DNA of 64,000 bases from Saccharum officinarum (taxonomy: Eukaryota; Streptophyta; Magnoliopsida; Poales; Poaceae), in assembly GCA_020631735.1 (NCBI GenBank), contig CM036191.1, positions 41,895,335 through 41,959,334 of the forward strand, read 5' to 3'. Position numbers and translations under genes: made by a program. The notes under the pieces are model-generated. The model saw only the letters and a list, made by a program, of their open reading frames with translations. It had not been told where the DNA came from and did not search any database. This document shows positions 57,847-64,000 of this stretch, piece after piece; the stretch's first letter is position 1; each line of letters opens with the position of its first letter.

Positions 57847-59259
57847 ATGACCACCATTGTTGAAGAAGCACGTGTAGTACCGATGATGTGATGTGTGCTT
57901 GTTGTGCTTGATGTGTTGCTTGTGTGTTGTTCTTGTTCTTGTGTTTTGAAAGTGGCCCGGAAGGTATAAGTCTTGAGAAGTAGCTCGATCTATGTTAAGT
58001 GGGGTAGTGACATCTTGTATCTTACTTATCTTTCAATCAATCCTAATTCTTGCCATTTTCTCTTACACCGATCCTGTCTACCCTTGGTTGTCATGCTACC
58101 TTCTTTAACTCATCTTAATGGAGGATCAACACATGAAGGACTTATCATTAGCAGCAAGCTTTAGAGAAAGTGTTTCCTTCAATGACATCGTCAGGTGAAA
58201 CAAGATCTTTGTTAAGTGGGGTAGCATCTGCTATCAACAACAGCAAGTCCTAAATATCTCAAGCGACGAGGCATGAAGAGGAATGAAGAACTGAAGATCA
58301 AACTTTATCTTTCTTGTCATCTTTTGGCTATCCTTGATCCATGTCTTATATCTCATCAACATAAATCAAAGAAGCGTGAAGACTTGAAGATTAGTGTTAT
58401 CTATCTCTCTAGTCTCTCTTAATCTCGTTTCTGCCTTATCCTGTTTTTTTTTAGAACAGTCTGTCTTTCTTAGTTTATACCTATATTTTTGGATGCCCAA
58501 AAATCATGGATAAATTCTGGACAATAGTAGACTTCAATAACTTTCTCTGACCGTAAGAACCGTCCTGATAGCTACTATGGTTTGGGAGTTATGAAAATCA
58601 CAAGGCGACGCATCTATTCTGTCAGCAACCTAGAATAGTTTCTGTTGTGTACAGTTTTCGACTACCTTAACTGCAGAATCTGGAGAAGTGTTCTATAAGG
58701 AAGTTGTAGTAAATTTGATAAGCTTTCCAACGGTATAAGCTACAACATCATTGGATTCGTATAACTCGAATTATAACTGTATTTCTGCACTGCCATTTTT
58801 CTGCTTGCAAGGAAGTGCAGGTTACTTGATCTTGGATATGCTCATGAGTCTCTTTGAGATGATAGAAGGACATGATGGTAGTTATCACTCAGAAACATGC
58901 AATCTAACAATTGGTGTTCTCCAATTGATCTCTTCTTAAGGGGTTTGCCAAACTAAAAATGATACAAGATGGAGGTTTTATACATTCTATTTTGTCACTT
59001 GGAAGTATCAGCTATCTACATGGTTGCAAAGTCACTATCGAGCGCAAGTATCTTTTCTCAGGGTTGGTAACCTGTTAGAACATTTATAAGAATCATAAGG
59101 GTCTAAAGGAGGCATTTATAAAGTTGGTTATGAGCTTGTGGCATCATCATTGCATAAGAGTTGCTGAAGGAAAAAGAACTTAAGGAGCAAGCTTATAAGG
59201 AGATTGACCAATTAAGGGCGGAGTTAGGTCGTCCCAAGATTTATGAGAAGCTTAACTAG
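57847..59259 (+). pseudogene. Decayed extra ORF of the younger element
   Basis: An ATG at 57847 opens MTTIVEEARVVPMM and then stops. At the far end QAYKEIDQLRAELGRPKIYE and a stop at 59257-59259 match the coiled-coil C-terminus of the intact extra ORF at 51177-52025. The region between holds only broken frames and spacer-like sequence (58480-58800). Confidence 0.6.
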
Positions 59260-59877
59260 GAAATAGGAAAAATCCCTATGTAAAAAGAACGATAGTAGTT
59301 GCGAGTCAATTTTAAGTTGGATTGTTTTGAGAGTCAGTTTGTGCTGTGAACAATCGTGTGATTTGGATCTTTGTAATGTGTGCTGGAGTTTTGTAGACAG
59401 GCCTACAAGTTCCATGGTTAAGAATATTAAGTTTGATCAAAATATATTAGTTGGTTATGAGGTGAACATAGTTCTGTTCTTTGCTGATTTTTAGGTCAGT
59501 CTGGGATGTTTAAGAAATAACTTAAAATCCATTAATGGGAAATTTAAGAAATTATACTGGGAATAATTAGACTTCTATATCTTTCCAACCCTGCAAGAAT
59601 CACTCTAATATCTATTAAGAGCTAAGAGATATATCTATTCCAAGTTGGGGTTACTGCACAGTCTGGAATTCTGAAATAGTTTCGGTTAAGTTCAGTTTTT
59701 GGCCAATTATTTGACAGATTCAGAAAAAGTGTTGTGAATAAAAGTTGTAGATAATTTTGTAAGCTTTCCAACCATGTAAAGATCATCTGAATTGGACGTC
59801 TGTAGCTTGAGATATGACAGTTTTACTGAGTTACTGAAATTAGAATTTGCCCAGAGAAATCAGATTTTGCTTATCTA
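59260..59877. other. Leader spacer ending at a deletion junction
   Basis: Non-coding spacer like 52026-52712 of the older element. It runs directly into late RT coding at about 59870-59880, so everything from the gag start to mid-RT is missing at this point. Confidence 0.75.
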
Positions 59878-61998
59878 TTGAATTGGAAACCACCTACTGA
59901 TGCTAGCGAGATTCGCAGTTTCTTGGGTTTAGCTGGATATTACAGACGGTTCATTGAAGGGTTTTCTAAACTTGCTAAACCTATGACATCTCTGTTAGAG
60001 AAGAATGCCAAGTTTGTGTGGTCTGATAAATATCAAGCTAGTTTTGAAGAATTGAAGAAGAGGTTGACTACAGTGCCTGTATTGGTTTTGCCAGATTTGA
60101 GTAAGAAGTTTTTTATTTATTGTGATGCTTTTCGTCAAGGTTTGGGATGTGTTCTTATGCAAGAAGGCAAAGTTGTGGCTTATGCATCTAGGCAGTTGAG
60201 AAAGCATGAGTTGAATTATCCTACGCATGACTTGGAATTAGCAGTTGTGGTTCATGATTTAAAGATTTAGAGACATTATTTGATTGGACATAAGAGTGAT
60301 ATATACACTAATCATAAGAGTTTAAAGTATATTTTCACTCAGTCAGACCTGAATTTGAGGCAACGCAGATGGTTAGAGTTGATTAAGGATTATGATATTG
60401 AGATACACTATCATCCTGCTAAGGCTAATATAGTAGCTGATGCTCTTAGTAGGAAAAGTTATGCCAATGAGATACGGACGTTATCAATGACTAGTGAGTT
60501 AGGTGCTGAATTTGAATATTTGAATTTGGGAATTGTTACTAATATAATGAAATTAGTGATAGAGTCTACTTTAGAGTAAGAAATTTACAAGGGTCAGTTG
60601 AAGGATGAGAAACTGAAGAAGATAGCAGAAGATATAGTGATTGGTAAGTCACCAGGGTTTTCGAACGGATGATAATGGGATTTTGTGGTTTGGAAAGAGG
60701 CTGTGTGTATCTGAGGATCAAGCTGTTTGATAGGCAATTCTTCGCGAAGCTCATGAGTCAGCTTATTCCATTCATCCTGGTAGTACTAAGATGTATTTGG
60801 ATCTAAAACAGAAATATTGGTGGGTTGGATTAAAGCGAGATGTGGCTGAGTATGTGGCATTGTGTGACACTTGTCAGAGGGTGAAAGCAGAGCATCAGAG
60901 ACCTGCTGGATTGTTGCAACCAATGAAGATTCCTGAATGAAAGTGGGAGGAAGTTGGTATGGACTTTATAGTAGGGTTACCACGTACTCAGAGAGGTTAT
61001 GATTCTATTTGGGTGATAGTGGATCGGTTAACCAAAGTTGCTCATTTTATACCAGTTAAGACTACTTACCATGGACCAAAATTGGCAGAGTTGTATATGG
61101 AGAGGATAGTATGTTTGCATGGAGTTCCAAAGAAGATTGTATCTGATCAAGGATCGCAGTTTACGTCGCATTTTTGGAAAGCTGTGCATGAATCATTGGG
61201 AACAAAATTGAATTTTAGTACAGCATATCATCCACGGACAGATGGACAGACTGAAAGGACAACCAGGTAATAGAGGATATGTTGAGAGCTTGTGCATTGC
61301 AATATGGAACTAGTTGGGATAAGAGTTTGTCTTATGCAGAATTTTCTTACAATAATAGTTATCAATAGAGTCTTAAGATGGCACCGTTTGAAGCTTTGTA
61401 TGGACGTAAGTGTAGAACTCCATTGTTTTGGGATCAGACAGGTGAATCTCAGGTGTTTGGTACAGATGTTCTTAGAAACGCAGAAGATCAAGTGCGAGTG
61501 ATTCGTGAGAATTTGAGAGTAGCACAGTCTCGTCAAAAGAGTTATGCTGATAATAGGAGAAGAGATCTAGTTTTTGAGGTAGGTGATTATGTCTATTTGA
61601 AGGTGTCACCTATGAGAAGTGTGAAGAGGTTTAACATGAAAGGTAAACTAGCACCAAGGTATGTTGGACCATTTAAAGTTATTGATAGACGTGGGGAAGT
61701 TGCTTATCAGTTGGAGTTGCCTGAGAATTTGTCTGGAGTACATGATGTGTTTCATGTTTCACCACTTAAGAAGTGTTTGCGTGTGCCGGAAGAGTAGATA
61801 CCTTTAGAAGAATTGACTGTTAAGGAGGATCTTACTTATGAAGAAATTTCGATCAAGATTTTGGAAACTGCTGAGAGAGTTACCCGAAGTCGGATTATTA
61901 AGATGTGCAAGGTTCAGTGGAATCGATATTCAGAGGCAAAGGCAACTTGGGAAAGAGATGATGAATTGAGGAAATCATATCCGCAGTTGTTTGAGTAA
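59878..61998 (+). pseudogene. RT C-terminus, RNase H, integrase and chromodomain of the younger element
   Basis: In order: the end of RT ([20 protein letters not shown]), RNase H ([31 protein letters not shown]), the integrase zinc segment (AILREAHESAY, CDTCQRVKAEHQRPAG), the integrase core with Asp in MDFIVGLP and VSDQGSQF and Glu in DGQTER, the C-terminal GPFKVIDRRGEVAYQLELP, and a chromodomain at 61850-61998 ending ATWERDDELRKSYPQLFE. The chromodomain identifies a chromovirus. Seven premature stops (60268, 60577, 60727, 60730, 60938, 61366, 61795) and frame changes near 60650 and 61262 make it non-functional. Confidence 0.92.
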
Positions 61999-62024
61999 GC
62001 AGTCCAATCTCGAGGACGAGATTC

Positions 62025-62038
62025 TTTTAAGGGGGGTA
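62025..62038 (+). other. Polypurine tract
   Basis: TTTTAAGGGGGGTAGA lies immediately before the second LTR and is the plus-strand primer site. Confidence 0.88.
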
Positions 62039-62043
62039 GAATT

Positions 62044-64000
62044 TGTAACACCCAAATTTTAGGAGTAATAAATTTTAAATAATTTAGAGAAGGGGAATTA
62101 AAATTTTAAAAAAAAAACTATTTGGTGTTGCATTCATGCTGTTGCATTTAATTTATTTTATGGTGTGGATTTATTTTATTTTATTCTGGCTTAGAAAATT
62201 TTATTTGAGATACTTTTGAAAATAAGCAAATAAAGAAAAAAAAGAAACAACTTACCTTCTCCCTGGCAGACAAAGGCCCGACGGCCTGCTCTCCCGCGCT
62301 GGCGCTTGGGCTGCGCAGTGGGCCGCTGTTGCTTTCCTCCGCGCAAGCCATCGGGTGGGCCGGCCCAGCATTGTGATGAGCCGCGCGCCCCTCTCTTAGT
62401 CGCTGACCGGTGGGGCCCGGTTGTCGGTCGTCTTCCACCTCCCGTGAGCGTTCCGGACTTCAAACCGGAAGCGAACGCAACGATCAGCTTCGTGATTTCC
62501 GGGCAATCCTACCCGAACACGGCCAATAGAGAACATAAATAGGACGCCTTGACCTTCCTATATCCGTTTTTCATCTAAACCGTGAACTCTACCGCAAGAA
62601 ATCGAAGGTTTAGGGTTGAGGTGGTTGGAGGTGTCGGTTGCACGTGGGTGGAGCCGTCGGGTGGATTCGAGGCCGATTTCGTTGCATTGGTGAGACCGCA
62701 TTCTCCTCCTCTTTCGTTCTATGTTTTTCTTTTGGGTAGAGGCGGTTCTAGTCGTGTTTTTGAAGCTCACCGTAGTGTAGTAATGGCGCCGCCGTCTTCT
62801 TGTTGCCGCGCGTCAGATACGGGTAGTTGTAGTTAGTTTTTGTTGCTTGGGGGAGTTCGCACGAAGCATCTCGTTCGATTAGTGCAGATTTGGGCTTGAA
62901 TGGTTGTCTCGGTGGGGAGATCCATCATCCCCGGCCATGGAGGAGCCGCCGGCCAAGGGGGGGTCGCCGGCCGGACTTGAGGGAGGTGACCGGGTGAGCA
63001 CTGTGGAGTTGAAGATGAACGTGAGCCGTCCGATTTGAAATCAAGGGCTGAGATTAGAAGATACCCCTTCGTGGGGTAATCTTTCTAAAGAGACCCTGAA
63101 CTTTTTAATAATTAACCTGCCGTCCAAAGCGTAAAGCTGGAAATACGTTTTCGTGTTTTGAAAGCGTATTTTTTTCCGGTTTAATCAAAAATACGTTTTT
63201 AGGAAATTACAGTTTTGCCACTAGAATTGTTTTGGTCATAAAAACTTCGTTTTAACTCCGATTTGGTCCGTTCAAGTTGCGTTAGGTTTGTAATTGCGAG
63301 CTCTACATGTTAGTGTAGTTGTACAGTTGGTTTTGATAATTTATTTTTCGAGTTTATAATTAAGTATTTATTTATCTATAGGAAATCTTAGAAAATTCAT
63401 AACTCTCATGTTTTAACTCCGAATTTGGTGATCTTTGCGTCTGTGTGATCGTAGAAACATGTAGAAGAGTTTTATAAACTTTTATTACTGTTTTGTTAAT
63501 GTTGGTGTATTGTTTTAATTATGTTTCTGTGTTTGCTTTGTGTATGATTGCTCGGATGATTGTGTGTTGATGCTTGACGATCGAGTATAGACGGTGAGCA
63601 ATTTTTTGACGATCAGAAGTATTATTTTGAGCCAGACCAGCAGTATCAACAGGAAAGCTTTGATCAAGGCAAGTATAACATGAGACCATCCTTGTTGTCC
63701 TATTCACTGAAATTATCATACATATGCATGTGTCTTCCTTGACAACCTTAGAGATTATAACTTAGTGATTGCTACCTTGATTCCTTGTCAACCTTGGGGA
63801 TGCATTTGGGTAGCTATTGCTAGTGCTTAATTATGAACAATGATCTTGTAATTTGATTAATGGATTAAACAATCAACCTTTAATGATGATTTTATTACTG
63901 TTGAAAAGGGGGCTAGAGCAAGGGGTTATATTGTTGCTCTGGTTTCTCTCCATAAGGACTTATCTATACGTGATCATCCGGGACATACAGTACAACTATG
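62044..64000 (+). repeat. 3' LTR of the younger gypsy element (cut by window end)
   Basis: TGTAACACCCAAATTTTAGG onward, about 98.5% identical to the 5' LTR over the part present. Confidence 0.95.

Larger units (their letters stand above)
54683..64000 (+). mobile_element. Younger Ty3/gypsy chromovirus, nested, internally deleted; runs off the window
   Basis: LTR 54683-57565, internal region 57566-62043 and second LTR from 62044 to beyond the window end. It starts inside the RT of the older element; the five bases before it are CATCA. The internal region keeps a leader, a decayed extra ORF, and RT-end through chromodomain coding, but has lost gag, protease and the first part of RT. The visible 1.95 kb of the two LTRs differ at about 30 positions by my count, so insertion is recent. 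Confidence 0.93.

Overview
The window is nuclear DNA from a grass, most likely a panicoid. The signs are a GC-rich intronless AP2/B3 (RAV-type) gene, a monocot coiled-coil NLR resistance gene, panicoid-type MITEs, a SINE of a type known from grasses, and CACTA and Ty3/gypsy elements built as they are in grasses. About three quarters is mobile DNA. Only three host genes look real: a RAV-type factor (16447-17514), a small PLAC8 gene spliced from three exons on the minus strand (25502-26084), and an NLR (33708-40242). The NLR is structurally complete apart from one homopolymer frameshift.

Layout. 1-2982 is mostly unassigned. 2986-14283 is a full-length CACTA (En/Spm) transposon with matching ends and an ATT target duplication. 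It carries a GRF zinc-finger/membrane protein, an intact TnpD-type transposase, and a TnpA-like protein ending in a Ulp1 cysteine-protease domain. A second block of subterminal-type repeats with its own TATA box lies between the second and third genes. 14.4-14.9 kb holds a decayed CDK-like kinase, followed by MITEs and the RAV gene. 18.2-20.5 kb holds an LTR piece, a CACTA-like end, and the 3' tail of a lost second NLR. 21.9-25.4 kb has LTR debris and a diverged 0.5 kb duplication; one copy has a hAT MITE and the other preserves the empty site. The PLAC8 gene follows with a 100-bp TA tract just upstream. 27.0-33.3 kb is CACTA, LTR, gypsy, MITE and SINE fragments.

33.7-40.2 kb is the NLR, whose single 3.6-kb intron contains a 1.1-kb non-autonomous CACTA with an AGT target duplication. 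41.8-43.2 kb is a dead CACTA transposase on the minus strand, then a 100-N assembly gap. 43.3-46.3 kb repeats, in a different order, sequence blocks also found at 30.4-32.9 kb and inside the NLR intron.

48.0 kb to the end is a nest of two chromovirus-type Ty3/gypsy elements. The older one (5' LTR 48001-50984, an extra ORF, a gag-protease-RT frame with three stops) is cut inside its RT by a younger one (from 54683, both LTRs visible). The LTRs of the younger element differ by roughly 1.5%, but its gag, protease and first half of RT are missing, so it was probably moved by proteins from a relative.

Limits: exon structures come from splice consensus and reading frame only, family names come from recognised motifs, and no database or expression evidence was available.
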